From: Lachnospiraceae bacterium | Lineage (GTDB): Bacteria; Bacillota; Clostridia; Lachnospirales; Lachnospiraceae | Reading direction: 5' to 3' | DNA: 64,000 nt | NCBI GenBank assembly: GCA_023663945.1 | Contig: JAMPGL010000009.1 | Coordinates: forward strand, 1 to 64,000 | Part shown: one piece after another, positions 32,672 to 42,286 of the stretch | Numbering within the stretch: the first letter of the stretch is position 1 | How the letters are laid out: every line of letters begins with the position of its first letter | Made by a program: the position numbers and the translations under genes | The notes under the pieces: model-generated | Told to the model about the DNA's origin: nothing | Seen by the model: the letters and a program-made list of their open reading frames with translations, nothing else | Databases searched by the model: none

Positions 32672-34621
32672 ATGAGGAAAAGAATTTCTAAGCTTAAGAG
32701 GGCTTTATTAAAAAGGGAAACAGGGAAAAGATTTGTCGGGCTGATGCTGTTGATTGCTTTATTATCTGCATCAGCAGGAACAATTATGCCGGTGCATGGA
32801 GAAGAGCTGCACCCGAGAACCGTTGTCACTGAAATTTATCACAAACATATAGGAAATCCAAATGAGAAGGGGGGATGTTACCAACAGGAAATTCCCCATA
32901 TCCATCAGGGAAGCGAGCAGGAAGGCGGAAGCTGTTATCAGAATCAAATCGAGCATGTACATCAGGGGGACGAGGCTTCTGGTACAGGCTGTTATTCCAA
33001 GGTCATTTATCACACGCATGCAGGTGACGGACAAAGTGAAGAAGGATGTTATAAGGCAGTTTACCACATTCACGAGGAAAGCTGTTACAAGAATAAGATT
33101 TGCACCATCCGCTACACCAAAGGAGAAGTGATCGGGACGGAAATGAAGGAGTGCATAGCTCACGGGCAGGCGCTTCATGAGAAGGCGGAAGGAGTCGGAA
33201 CCCATGTGAATTGTAGCATTGGGGAGGAAGACGTTCATCTGGAATACTGTAAGGAATGCGGCATCATGACATACAGTTACCATGATTATCAAGAGCTGGC
33301 ATGCGGTAAAAGCACGGAAGCGGCGGAAGAGTATGTGCCTGCCTGCGGAAAGGATGAGACTACAGCAGAGGGCTACGAGACCGGATGCGGGCTGGAACAG
33401 GGGAGCGTGGAACGTTATGAGCTTTCCTGCAGTCAGAAAGTGGAAGGTTATGCGCGAAACTGTGAATTGGACGAAAAAACGCCTTTGGGAAAAATGATTG
33501 TCACCAATGAAACAGAGGGAAACAGCGAAAAGGTTACGCTCAGCGTGCGGATAGAAGACTTGTCAGGAGGAAAGCTTTTGCCGGAGGAACCGCCTTTTAT
33601 CTGGCGCGATGAGACTGGAAAGCAAATCGGAAGCGGCGAGCAGATTGAGGTGGATAAAAATGGGAATTATACGGTAGAGGTGCGTCTGCGGAACCGGGAT
33701 GTGGATGAGGACAGCTTAAAAAGCGGCATTACCATTGATAATGTACTTTTAAAGGAAAATGCATCTCCCTCCCCGGAAGATCAAAAATCACCATCGCCTG
33801 CAGTTTCCGAAACTCCGGATTCCGGGAAACCATCGCCTGAGGCCTCCCCAACTCCGGATTCCGGAGATCCAACGCCTACAGCAAATCCAAGCTCTACGGA
33901 GGAACCAAGTTCCACGAAGGAACCAAGTTCTACAGAGGAACCAAGTCCTGCGGAAGAACCAAGCTCTGCGGAAGACCCGGAACCGACGCAGGAACCGTCC
34001 GAAGGAGAAATCCTTCCGCAAAAGACTCCGTCGCCACAGCCTGTTTTGCCTGCGGATAATGGGGAAGCAGGCAGTGTTGGAGGCGGAGAACACAGGGCTT
34101 TAGAAGTAAAGAAAGCAGACGGCTCCGGCGGACAGGCTCCATCCGCAGCCCCTCAATCGAAGGGACAAAAACAAAATCCGGAAATAAAGAAGGAGACGGA
34201 AAAGAAGGAGATAGAGAAAAATATGACACAACCGTCAGAAACAGTGGAAGTAAAAAACCTTAGCTTTTGGCAAAGAGTATTTGCAAATCCCAAAGTGAAA
34301 ATTTTTTCCATTGCGGCAGGCGTGCTGATACTTTTATCGGGGCTCTTCTTCCTATTGCTTTATCTTCTGAAAAGTGTGCGGGTTTATAATGATGACGGGC
34401 AAGGCAGGTTTGTAAGATTAGGACGCGCCCGCGTCTGCCGGGAGGAGGAAGGATACACGGTGACCATATCCGAGCAGATGGAGGAAAAGGCGTATACAAA
34501 CCGCTATTGCATAAAGCCGGGATTGTTCCGGTTAGGAAAGAATCAGCAGGAGATTTTGGTGTATAAAGATACCAAGAGGGTTTCGGTGGAATTAAACAGG
34601 GAAATGATATTTATTATCTAA
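32672..34621 (+). CDS. Cys/His-repeat surface protein with C-terminal membrane anchor
   Basis: A 649-aa exported protein. The signal peptide is a basic N-terminus plus FVGLMLLIALLSASAGTIMP. Residues about 45-150 carry repeats of the form HxHxGxxxxxGxCY: IPHIHQGSEQEGGSCY, IEHVHQGDEASGTGCY and IYHTHAGDGQSEEGCY, suggesting metal binding. A second Cys-rich part (about 150-270) has YEL-type strands each with one Cys. Next come a beta domain (about 275-360), a long Pro/Ser/Thr/Glu linker with TEEPSS repeats (about 365-460), one membrane helix (VLILLSGLFFLLLYLL) and a cytoplasmic about 80-residue tail. The ATG at 32672 has tggagg before it. There is no sortase motif. It is upstream of an amino acid ABC transporter but separately regulated. 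The role is unknown. Confidence 0.7.
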   Translation: MRKRISKLKRALLKRETGKRFVGLMLLIALLSASAGTIMPVHGEELHPRTVVTEIYHKHIGNPNEKGGCYQQEIPHIHQGSEQEGGSCYQNQIEHVHQGDEASGTGCYSKVIYHTHAGDGQSEEGCYKAVYHIHEESCYKNKICTIRYTKGEVIGTEMKECIAHGQALHEKAEGVGTHVNCSIGEEDVHLEYCKECGIMTYSYHDYQELACGKSTEAAEEYVPACGKDETTAEGYETGCGLEQGSVERYELSCSQKVEGYARNCELDEKTPLGKMIVTNETEGNSEKVTLSVRIEDLSGGKLLPEEPPFIWRDETGKQIGSGEQIEVDKNGNYTVEVRLRNRDVDEDSLKSGITIDNVLLKENASPSPEDQKSPSPAVSETPDSGKPSPEASPTPDSGDPTPTANPSSTEEPSSTKEPSSTEEPSPAEEPSSAEDPEPTQEPSEGEILPQKTPSPQPVLPADNGEAGSVGGGEHRALEVKKADGSGGQAPSAAPQSKGQKQNPEIKKETEKKEIEKNMTQPSETVEVKNLSFWQRVFANPKVKIFSIAAGVLILLSGLFFLLLYLLKSVRVYNDDGQGRFVRLGRARVCREEEGYTVTISEQMEEKAYTNRYCIKPGLFRLGKNQQEILVYKDTKRVSVELNREMIFII

Positions 34622-34704
34622 AAAATCCTTGCTTTTGGCGGATGAACGTGATAGACTCATAATGTTTATAAGTAAATGCATAATTATGCATAAGGAGGAT
34701 GATT

Positions 34705-35619
34705 ATGAAAAAGTTTTTAGCGGTTTTATCAGCAACAGTGATGACCATGAGCCTTTTAACCGCCTGTGGCGGCAGTGGCGCGGCTCCGGCAGAGGCAGAG
34801 ACACAGGAGGCGGCAGCGCCCGAAGCGGAGGCAGAGACACAGGAGGCGGCAGCGCCCGAAGCGGAGGCAGAGACACAGGAGGCGGCAGCGCCCGAAGCAG
34901 AAGCAGAGACAGCGCCTGAGACAGACGCAGCGGGTTCAGCGGCGCTTGCAGACGGAGTTCTTACTGTAGGAACTAATGCAGAATTTCCGCCTTTTGAGTA
35001 TGTGGGCGACGATGGGGAGCCGGACGGATTTGATGTGGCTCTTATCAAAGCAATCGGCGAAAAGCTGGGGGTAACCGTGGAGGTTGAAAACATGGAGTTT
35101 GACTCTCTGGTAGCTTCCATCGGAAACAAAATTGATGTGGCAATTGCAGGCATGACGGTGACTGATGAGCGGAAAAATTCCGTAGACTTTTCCAATTCTT
35201 ATTATGATGCGGTTCAGTATGTGATTGTTCCGGAAGGGTCAGAGATTGCTGCTTTTGACGATCTTGCAGGAAAGGCAATCGGCGTTCAGCTTGGAACCAC
35301 CGGCGACTTCATTGCAAGTGATGATGTGGAAGGAGCTTCTGTTTCTCAGTATAACAAGGCGGTTGACGCTGTGAACGATTTGATCAATGGAAGAGTAGAT
35401 TGTGTTATTATTGATAAGAATCCGGCATTGGTGTTTGAATCTAAATTTTCCGGTCAGGTAAAAGCAATTGACGGTGCGCAGTTTGATTTTGGTGTGGAGA
35501 ATTACGCAATTGCACTTCCTAAGGGAGACGCAGTGCTGGCTGACCAGATTAATCAGGCGCTGGAAGAGCTGAAAGCAGACGGAACCTTCGATAAGCTTGT
35601 TGAAGAGTATATCGGTTAG
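34705..35619 (+). CDS. Amino acid ABC transporter substrate-binding lipoprotein
   Basis: A 304-aa lipoprotein. The signal ends SLLTACGG, with the lipobox Cys near residue 23. A linker of three 12-residue repeats (EAETQEAAAPEA) follows, then a type 3 solute-binding domain. That domain shows VGTNAEFPPFEYVGDDGEPD, GFDVALIKAIGEKLG and the DxVIxxxPAL-type VDCVIIDKNPAL. It binds a polar amino acid outside the membrane and hands it to the permease encoded downstream. A taaggagg site lies 6 nt before the ATG. A strong terminator after this gene would keep the binding protein in excess over the permease and ATPase. The amino acid cannot be told from sequence. Confidence 0.92.
   Translation: MKKFLAVLSATVMTMSLLTACGGSGAAPAEAETQEAAAPEAEAETQEAAAPEAEAETQEAAAPEAEAETAPETDAAGSAALADGVLTVGTNAEFPPFEYVGDDGEPDGFDVALIKAIGEKLGVTVEVENMEFDSLVASIGNKIDVAIAGMTVTDERKNSVDFSNSYYDAVQYVIVPEGSEIAAFDDLAGKAIGVQLGTTGDFIASDDVEGASVSQYNKAVDAVNDLINGRVDCVIIDKNPALVFESKFSGQVKAIDGAQFDFGVENYAIALPKGDAVLADQINQALEELKADGTFDKLVEEYIG
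34792..34899 (+). repeat. Three 36-bp tandem repeats in the lipoprotein linker
   Basis: Identical or nearly identical units start at 34792, 34828 and 34864, each encoding a 12-residue Glu/Ala-rich spacer. They set the length of the tether between the lipid anchor and the binding domain. Confidence 0.9.
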
Positions 35620-35669
35620 TAAAGAAAGCATTAAAACAGCAAAGCAGGCTATACAGAAAGAAAAGTCAA

Positions 35670-35707
35670 AGAGGATAGCAGCATTACAGGTCTGCTATCC
35701 TCTTTTA
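35670..35707 (+). terminator. Terminator between binding protein and permease
   Basis: agaggatagcag (35670-35681) pairs perfectly with ctgctatcctct (35692-35703), followed by tttt. It is probably leaky, allowing lower expression of the two downstream genes. Confidence 0.85.
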
Positions 35708-35726
35708 AAAGAAAGGATTTGGGGCT

Positions 35727-36428
35727 ATGCAGGCATGGTTTGAAAGAGTATCAGAGTTGTTTCAGATTGCTTTTATTTCCGGCGACCGGTGGAAGCTTTA
35801 TATAAGCGGTCTTGGAACCACATTGGAGATCGCTTTTCTGGCGGCGATACTGGGATTGATTATCGGTACGATTGTAGCTCTTATGAAGTTGTCTACGAAT
35901 CGGCAGGGAAAGAAAACGATATGGGCAAGAATTGCTACGGTGTATATTGACATAATCCGGGGAACGCCCTCCGTGCTTCAGCTTCTCATCATGTGGTTTA
36001 TCATTATGAAGAGCTGTAAAAACGGCGTTCTTGTGGCGGTATTGTCCTTCGGTATCAACAGCGGTGCTTATGTGGCGGAAATTGTGAGAGCCGGTATTCT
36101 TGCCGTGGACAGGGGACAGACGGAAGCGGGAAGGTCGCTGGGGCTTTCTAAGACGCAGACCATGCTCTACATTATCCTGCCTCAGGCAGTCAAAAATGCA
36201 CTTCCGCCCATCGGCAATGAATTTATTGTTTTGCTGAAGGAGACGGCAATCGTGGGGTATGTAAGCCTTACGGATTTAACCAGAACGGCAAGCCAGATAT
36301 CCTCAAGAACTTATGAAGCGTTTATGCCGTTAATCGGAGCCGCGGTTATTTATTTTGTGATTATTAAGATACTGACAATCCTGTTGGACAAGCTGGAGAG
36401 GAGGCTGCGTAAGAGTGATAATCGTTAA
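35727..36428 (+). CDS. Amino acid ABC transporter permease
   Basis: A 233-aa inner membrane permease of the HisM/GlnP type. It opens with [20 protein letters not shown] and contains [19 protein letters not shown]. The EAA loop is [20 protein letters not shown], which docks on the ATPase, and [19 protein letters not shown] is typical for polar amino acid importers. About five membrane segments are present, and it is likely to work as a homodimer. Its 3' end overlaps the ATPase gene by 14 nt, so the two are translationally coupled. It is separated from the binding-protein gene by a terminator. Confidence 0.95.
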   Translation: MQAWFERVSELFQIAFISGDRWKLYISGLGTTLEIAFLAAILGLIIGTIVALMKLSTNRQGKKTIWARIATVYIDIIRGTPSVLQLLIMWFIIMKSCKNGVLVAVLSFGINSGAYVAEIVRAGILAVDRGQTEAGRSLGLSKTQTMLYIILPQAVKNALPPIGNEFIVLLKETAIVGYVSLTDLTRTASQISSRTYEAFMPLIGAAVIYFVIIKILTILLDKLERRLRKSDNR

Positions 36429-37137
36429 GGACTTACATAAAAAATTCGAGGACAACCATGTGCTCCGGGGCATCAATTACCATGTGCATCCGGGGGAAAA
36501 GATTGTTGTGATTGGACCATCCGGATCCGGAAAGAGCACATTTCTTCGCTGCTTGAATCTTCTGGAGACACCCACCAGCGGTGAAATTTGGTTTGACGGC
36601 AAGCTGATTACAGACCATAAGGTGAATATCGATAAGGTCAGAGAGCATATGGGCATGGTATTTCAGAACTTTAACCTGTTCAATAATCTTTCCATTATGG
36701 ATAATATCACTCTTGCCCCGGTGAAGCTGAGGCTTATGGGAAAAGAGGAAGCGAAGGAAAAGGCGCTTTCCCTTTTGGAGAGAGTAGGGCTTAAAGAAAA
36801 GGCGGATTCCTATCCAAGCCAGTTATCCGGCGGGCAGAAACAGAGAATCGCCATTGTCCGGTCTCTTGCCATGAATCCCAAGGTGATGCTTTTTGATGAG
36901 CCCACTTCGGCGCTTGACCCGGAGATGGTAGGCGAAGTGTTAGATGTTATGAAAGAGCTTGCGGAAAGCGGCATGACCATGGTAGTTGTCACCCATGAAA
37001 TGGGGTTTGCCAGAGAGGTAGGAACCAAAGTTCTGTTTATGGACGAGGGGAATATTATGGAGGAGAACACTCCTGCGGAGTTTTTCAATAACCCCCAGAG
37101 CCAGAGATTACAGGATTTTTTGTCAAAGGTTTTATAA
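36415..37137 (+). CDS. Amino acid ABC transporter ATP-binding protein
   Basis: A 240-aa ATPase of the GlnQ/HisP type that powers import. Walker A is GPSGSGKST, the Q-loop is [11 protein letters not shown], the signature is [17 protein letters not shown], Walker B is [16 protein letters not shown], and the switch is [11 protein letters not shown]. It starts with GTG (36415) inside the end of the permease gene. A rho-independent terminator follows directly, so it ends the operon. Confidence 0.96.
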   Translation: MIIVKDLHKKFEDNHVLRGINYHVHPGEKIVVIGPSGSGKSTFLRCLNLLETPTSGEIWFDGKLITDHKVNIDKVREHMGMVFQNFNLFNNLSIMDNITLAPVKLRLMGKEEAKEKALSLLERVGLKEKADSYPSQLSGGQKQRIAIVRSLAMNPKVMLFDEPTSALDPEMVGEVLDVMKELAESGMTMVVVTHEMGFAREVGTKVLFMDEGNIMEENTPAEFFNNPQSQRLQDFLSKVL

Positions 37138-37144
37138 AAGAGAA

Positions 37145-37175
37145 AGAGCTGGGGCGCATATCCAGCTCTTTTTTT
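37145..37175 (+). terminator. Terminator of the amino acid transporter operon
   Basis: agagctgg (37145-37152) pairs with ccagctct (37162-37169), followed by a run of T. Confidence 0.9.
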
Positions 37176-37232
37176 GTCATCTATTTTGTGAACAGGGCTG
37201 CGGGGCAGGGACTTTGCCGTTTGTAAAGAAAA

Positions 37233-39059
37233 TTAATCCGTGTCGGGCAGGCGGATTGACGCGCACACCAAGTAAAAGGGCAGTCCGAATACAAGGAAAT
37301 ATACATAGCGAAATTCCGTGGCAACCGGCGTTGCAATCAGTACCGTGAGCAGCAGCGCGGCGCCTGGAAGGTAAAGAATTAGTTTCTTTTTCTCATTCCG
37401 GACAAAGGCGTTTCCGATGCAGAAAAGGAAAATCCAGCAGATTACGCCCATGCTCCAAAGGGTGCCGTAGATGGGAACCGTGCTTCCCAATTTAATGGCT
37501 ATTTCTTTGGCTTTGACCACCAGTGGACCGCGAATCAGCGGAGTGTGGGATACGCCCAGGTCAGTAGCGCTGACCCCTTCCGCTTCCGCTACCAGATAAA
37601 AAGAATCCGGATACCAGTAACCGTAGGTCTCGTTGATATAGGCGGTGAGATAATCGCCCGGATAGGCAAGCCCCAAATCCAACCAAAGATGTAAAAATTC
37701 CTTTTTATGGTCGGTAAGATATTCCGGATGACCGGCGCGGATCAGCTCCTTGATATTATCAGCATAGTAAGGATTATAGAGCTCTTTTATGTAAGTGAGG
37801 TCGATGACGTTTTCAATCAGCTCCCTTTGGTTTTCCGTTAAAGGACGGTCGCTGCAAAGCACAGCAGCAACCTGCTGGACAGGAATCGCAAGGGATTCCA
37901 CGGAATCCGGCTGAGTGACTTGAAAAGCGTTCATGACCGGATATTTAATCAAAAGCGCAGCGGCGAAAATGCCAAGAAGCACCGGAATAAATGTTTTGGA
38001 CTTTTTGCCAAAAGTAAACAAAAGAAACGGCAGGCACAGGCAGAAGGCATACCAGCCGTTGGAACGGAACAGGCATATCACCAGACCGGAAAGCGCAAAC
38101 ACCGCAAAAGATATTGAAGAGCACTTTTGAATCAGCCGGAGCATGGAACAGTTAAAGAGCATAACCCCGGCGGCAAAAGGAATATCCTTCCATACGGTTA
38201 CAGAAAATACTCCGTGGTATGGAACCAGAGCAAAAAACAGCGTGACAATCAGGCAGACCAAGGGACGGAAGCGATACTGTCTCATGGTGGCAATCAGGTA
38301 TGAGGCGGCAAAAGCCAATAAGCACAGTTGAAAAAAGGTGTAAAAGGACATGGCTGTGACCATGTTTCCGGTGAGTTTATAGCCAAGATTATAAAATACG
38401 CCAATCAGGAGTGTATGCATCCAAGGGTGATGGTTGCTGTAGGGGATTACATGTAGAACCTGCTCCAACTGGTTAATGCTGTCGGGAGTCATAATGCCGG
38501 GATACTGATACAAAAAGTAAGGAAGCCAGCACAGGAGGTACAGGAAAAAGGAGCAAACTCCGGCGTGATTTTGATACAGCACCGTGAATCGGTTTAACAG
38601 AGAGCTTAACCGACCGGAAGAGCGGAACCAAACGCCGGAATGGGAATTCGCTGTTTCAAAAAGAAGATCATCCAGCTTTTCTTTATCTCCGGTATAAGAA
38701 AAAAGGAGAAGGAGCAGGTTGTAAAATAAAATGAGAAAACCAATCAAAACAAAAGAGATAATCCCGATGCGGAACAGGGGACTTGTCAATTCTTCAATAT
38801 AATAGCGGTAGTCAACTGCCATATATAACGCTGAAAACAGGAACGAAAGAAAACCGGCGGTAAGCCGGGTGCGCCTGCCTTTCTCGAAACCGGAGAGAGG
38901 CAGTCTGTCGTCAATGTGGCAGAAAAAGAAAAAGCATAAAAGAAAAAAAACAAAGGTGAGAATATTGCCCGGCTGCATTCGGCAGGCTTTCATCAGCGCC
39001 CACACGGAAAAAAAGCTTTGGATAGATTTGATCATAATGCTTTTTCCATTCATCTTCAT
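37233..39059 (-). CDS. Large polytopic membrane protein (DUF6020-like)
   Basis: A 608-aa membrane protein with about 12 hydrophobic segments. YLLCWLPYFLYQYPGIMTPD, SNHHPWMHTLLIGVFY and FSVTVWKDIPFAAGVML are features of a clostridial family annotated as DUF6020, distantly like GT-C glycosyltransferases. SINQLEQ after the Pro-Asp may be part of the active loop. The frame is open to 39164, but the ATG at 39059 has an aggag site 8 nt upstream and starts MKMNGKSIM. It stands divergent to a GT2-type gene, and both may act on surface polysaccharide. The function is inferred only. Confidence 0.7.
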   Translation of the reverse strand: MKMNGKSIMIKSIQSFFSVWALMKACRMQPGNILTFVFFLLCFFFFCHIDDRLPLSGFEKGRRTRLTAGFLSFLFSALYMAVDYRYYIEELTSPLFRIGIISFVLIGFLILFYNLLLLLFSYTGDKEKLDDLLFETANSHSGVWFRSSGRLSSLLNRFTVLYQNHAGVCSFFLYLLCWLPYFLYQYPGIMTPDSINQLEQVLHVIPYSNHHPWMHTLLIGVFYNLGYKLTGNMVTAMSFYTFFQLCLLAFAASYLIATMRQYRFRPLVCLIVTLFFALVPYHGVFSVTVWKDIPFAAGVMLFNCSMLRLIQKCSSISFAVFALSGLVICLFRSNGWYAFCLCLPFLLFTFGKKSKTFIPVLLGIFAAALLIKYPVMNAFQVTQPDSVESLAIPVQQVAAVLCSDRPLTENQRELIENVIDLTYIKELYNPYYADNIKELIRAGHPEYLTDHKKEFLHLWLDLGLAYPGDYLTAYINETYGYWYPDSFYLVAEAEGVSATDLGVSHTPLIRGPLVVKAKEIAIKLGSTVPIYGTLWSMGVICWIFLFCIGNAFVRNEKKKLILYLPGAALLLTVLIATPVATEFRYVYFLVFGLPFYLVCASIRLPDTD

Positions 39060-39260
39060 GCCGATAACTCCTGTTCCGAACCGATATTTTGTGTTATAAT
39101 TGATAGCGTCTTGTACCAATATCACTACTATAATATAATTTATAGAAATTATATTGTCAATCAATACCGCTGTGAAACGGACGGCGTAAATATTGACAGG
39201 AAGCGGACAGCGTTAATACTGCCGTGGGTTATGCGGCGTTTACCGGCAAGGAGAACAGGG

Positions 39261-40280
39261 ATGACAACGATCAGTTTGTGTATGATTGTAAAAAATGAAG
39301 AAAAGGTGCTTGCGAGATGTCTCGACAGCCTCCGGGGGCTGATGGACGAGATTATCATTGTAGATACGGGCTCGGAAGACTGGACGAAGAAGATTGCGCG
39401 GAATTATACGGACAAGGTATATGATTTTCAGTGGATTGATGACTTTTCCGCCGCCCGGAATTTTGCATTTTCCAAAGCTTCCTGCGCGTATATCTATTCG
39501 GCGGATGCGGATGAGGTTTTGGATGACGAGAACCGGGAAAAATTCCGGCTTTTGAAGGAAACGCTAGTCCCTGATGTGGAGATTGTGCAGATGTATTATG
39601 GAAATCAGCTCTCTTACGGAACCGTCTACAATTATGACAGGGAGCTTCGCCCCAAGCTGTTTAAGCGGGTGCGCAGTTTTCAGTGGATTGAACCGGTTCA
39701 CGAGACGGTGCGCCTTTTGCCGGTGGTGTTTGACAGTGACATTGAGATTACGCACCGCCCCCATGCCAGTCATGCCGGAAGGGATATTCAGATTTTTGAA
39801 AAGATGATTCAAAGGGGAGAGAGGCTTTCACAGCGTCTGTTCACGATGTATGCCAAGGAGCTTTTGATTTCCGGCGATGAGGAGCAGATGAGAAGAGCGG
39901 AGGACTATGTGACGCAGACCGCAGATGGGGGAGAGACCGCACCGGAGCAGATGAAGGAGGCGCTCTGCGTCACTGTGCGCGCCGCAAGACTGCGGGGCGA
40001 TTACCTGAAAATGTACCGGTACGCTATGAAGGGAGTAACGGATGAGGGCATCAGTGAGGTCTGCTTTGAAATGGGAGAGTACTATTTGGAGCAAAAAGAT
40101 TATGAGGAGGCTTCTATCTGGTATTATAATGCGGCGTATGAGACTTCCAGCATTTTAAATATTCACATGGGAGGAGACCTGCCCTTAGAGCGCCTTGCCG
40201 ATTGTTATGAGGCGCTGGGGATTTTGGAGCAGGCAGAGGAGTACCGCAAAGCGGCTAAAGAGTGGAAGGCGGAGCAGTAA
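39261..40280 (+). CDS. Family 2 glycosyltransferase with TPR-like C-terminus
   Basis: A 339-aa cytoplasmic glycosyltransferase of the GT2 (SunS/WaaE-like) type. It begins TISLCMIVKNEEKVLARCLD and has DEIIIVDTGSEDWTKKIA. The metal-binding motif is YSADADEVLDD, and PKLFKRVRSFQWIEPVHE lies in the acceptor region. The C-terminal third (about 190-339) is helical with repeated YY/AA patterns like TPRs (YYLEQKDYEEASIWYYNAA). The frame is open upstream, but the ATG at 39261 with aaggaga in front fits the family start. The acceptor could be protein or lipid. Confidence 0.85.
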   Translation: MTTISLCMIVKNEEKVLARCLDSLRGLMDEIIIVDTGSEDWTKKIARNYTDKVYDFQWIDDFSAARNFAFSKASCAYIYSADADEVLDDENREKFRLLKETLVPDVEIVQMYYGNQLSYGTVYNYDRELRPKLFKRVRSFQWIEPVHETVRLLPVVFDSDIEITHRPHASHAGRDIQIFEKMIQRGERLSQRLFTMYAKELLISGDEEQMRRAEDYVTQTADGGETAPEQMKEALCVTVRAARLRGDYLKMYRYAMKGVTDEGISEVCFEMGEYYLEQKDYEEASIWYYNAAYETSSILNIHMGGDLPLERLADCYEALGILEQAEEYRKAAKEWKAEQ

Positions 40281-40370
40281 AAGCAGAATAGTGCTTGCAG
40301 TCATTTCAGGATAATGTTACCATTAGTAAGCGTGGTTGGAAATATAGGGATTAAGGATGGATGAGCGGAT

Positions 40371-41444
40371 ATGGAGAGACGCTGGGAAGAGAATATCAGG
40401 AGAGTGACGCCTTATGTTGCAGGCGAACAGCCCAAAGAAGAGAATATTATCAAGCTGAATACCAATGAGTGCCCTTATCCTCCGGCACCGGGGGTGAGAG
40501 AGGCACTGCAAAATCTGGACAGTGAGAAGCTTCGTCTTTACCCGGATATGGATGCGGGAAAGCTGGTGGATGCACTGGCGGAGCATTATGGGGTAAAGCC
40601 GGAGCAGATTTTTGTAGGAGTGGGTTCGGATGATGTGCTGGCGTTGGCGTTTATGACTTTTTTTCATGGGGAAAAGCCGATTTTATTCCCGGATATTACT
40701 TATTCCTTTTATGATGTGTGGGCGGAAGTATTCCAGATTCCTTGGGAACTCTGCCCTTTAGATGAGCAATTCCGGATCTGTAAGGAAGATTACCTAAAGC
40801 CAAACGGCGGAATCGTGATTCCCAATCCCAACGCGCCTACCGGAGTGTTTGCGGAGCTTTCCGTGCTGGAAGAAATAATAGCTTCCAATCAGGACTCTGT
40901 GGTAATCATTGACGAGGCTTATATAGACTTTGGCGGTGAGAGTATCCTGCCCTTGATTGACAAGTATGAAAATTTGCTGGTGGTGCAGACCTTTTCCAAA
41001 TCCCGCGCAATGGCGGGGATGAGAATTGGATTTGCCATGGCGGACGAGAGGCTGATACGCTATTTAAAGGATGTAAAATTTTCCTTTAATTCTTATACCA
41101 TGAATCTGCCCTCCATTGAGGCGGGGACGGCTGCCGTTAAGGATGATGCGTATTTTAAGGAAATTGTGGGTAAAATTATCGCAACAAGAGAGTGGACCAA
41201 GGAGCACCTTGCGTCTTTGGGATTCCGGTTTACAGATACAAAGAGCAACTTCTTGTTTGTGACTCATGAGAGCATCTCCGCCGAAGAAATTTTTCAGGCG
41301 TTAAAGGACGCCGGTATTTATGTAAGATATTGGAAGAAACCCCGGATCAGCAACTATCTTCGCATCACTGTGGGAACCGATGCCCAGATGGAAAAGCTGG
41401 TGGAGTTTCTGACCAATTATATAAAGGAGAGAAAAGATGATTAA
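40371..41444 (+). CDS. hisC: Histidinol-phosphate aminotransferase
   Basis: A 357-aa PLP enzyme of fold type I that converts imidazole acetol phosphate to histidinol phosphate with glutamate. The HisC pattern is clear: IIKLNTNECPYPPAPGV near the start, FVGVGSDDVLALAF, PNPNAPTGV, VVIIDEAYIDFGG, and the lysine motif QTFSKSRAMAGMRIGFA. No other his genes are nearby, so it is an isolated copy. It overlaps the DUF368 gene by 8 nt, which suggests co-transcription with a functionally unrelated gene. A role on other aromatic substrates is possible. Confidence 0.92.
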   Translation: MERRWEENIRRVTPYVAGEQPKEENIIKLNTNECPYPPAPGVREALQNLDSEKLRLYPDMDAGKLVDALAEHYGVKPEQIFVGVGSDDVLALAFMTFFHGEKPILFPDITYSFYDVWAEVFQIPWELCPLDEQFRICKEDYLKPNGGIVIPNPNAPTGVFAELSVLEEIIASNQDSVVIIDEAYIDFGGESILPLIDKYENLLVVQTFSKSRAMAGMRIGFAMADERLIRYLKDVKFSFNSYTMNLPSIEAGTAAVKDDAYFKEIVGKIIATREWTKEHLASLGFRFTDTKSNFLFVTHESISAEEIFQALKDAGIYVRYWKKPRISNYLRITVGTDAQMEKLVEFLTNYIKERKDD

Positions 41445-42282
41445 GAACATACTAAAAGGCATGGTAGTGGGTGTCGCCAATATTATACCCGGTGTCAGCG
41501 GAGGAACCATGATGGTGTCCATGGGAATTTATGATAAGCTCATTCACTGTCTGACACATTTATTTAAGGAATTTAAGGAAAGCATGAAGTTTTTGATTCC
41601 CATTTTTGTGGGAGTGGGCATCGCGCTGGTTGGCTTATCCTTTATTATTCAGCCGGCATTCGAGCATTTTCCGCTTCAGACAAGCTGTTTGTTTATCGGT
41701 CTGATTGTGGGCGGACTTCCGGCGGTATGGAAAAAGGTAAAGGGAAAAGGAGTCAAAGTCAGTTATATCATTCCCTTTTTGGTATTTTTTGTGCTGGTGG
41801 TTGGGCTTGCGCTGATTGGAGAAAAGGAAGGAAACGCCGCAGACCTGACCTTTGGACTCTGGTCCTGCGTGAAATTATTTTTGGTTGGAATTATTGCATC
41901 GGCAACCATGGTGATACCCGGGGTGAGCGGTTCCATGATGCTTTTATTGCTTGGATATTACAATCCCATAGTGAGCGCAATCAAAGATTTTGTGACGGCG
42001 CTTGCCTCCCTTGACATGCAGGGGATTTTACAGGGATGCGGAGTCTTGGTGCCCGCAGGGCTGGGAATTGTGGTAGGTATTTTCGCAATTGCCAAGTTAA
42101 TTGAAATTATTTTTGAGAGATTTCCGATGCAGGCTTATTGGGCGATCATTGGATTGATTGTTGCATCTCCCTTTGCAGTTCTCTTAATGGCGCAGCTGGG
42201 GACGGTCACGGCGCTCAGCATTGCAGTCAGTGTTGTTACCTTTGCAGTGGGATTTGTGATTGCCATGAAGCTGGGAGATTAA
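41437..42282 (+). CDS. DUF368 family protein (PopT-type undecaprenyl-phosphate translocase)
   Basis: A 281-aa membrane protein with about 8-9 hydrophobic segments. The twin signature is clear: GVANIIPGVSGGTMMVSMGIYD at the start and ATMVIPGVSGSMMLLLLGYY in the middle, the inverted-repeat hallmark of DUF368. Members of this family (PopT) have been shown to recycle undecaprenyl phosphate across the membrane for wall synthesis. A DedA protein, the other known family with this role, is encoded at 56640 in this window. The gene overlaps hisC by 8 nt. Confidence 0.9.
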   Translation: MIKNILKGMVVGVANIIPGVSGGTMMVSMGIYDKLIHCLTHLFKEFKESMKFLIPIFVGVGIALVGLSFIIQPAFEHFPLQTSCLFIGLIVGGLPAVWKKVKGKGVKVSYIIPFLVFFVLVVGLALIGEKEGNAADLTFGLWSCVKLFLVGIIASATMVIPGVSGSMMLLLLGYYNPIVSAIKDFVTALASLDMQGILQGCGVLVPAGLGIVVGIFAIAKLIEIIFERFPMQAYWAIIGLIVASPFAVLLMAQLGTVTALSIAVSVVTFAVGFVIAMKLGD

Positions 42283-42286
42283 GAAA

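Noticed and set aside
34792-34899. CRISPR-like spaced repeats
   Set aside because: The repeats are adjacent, in frame and encode a lipoprotein linker; there are no spacers or cas genes.
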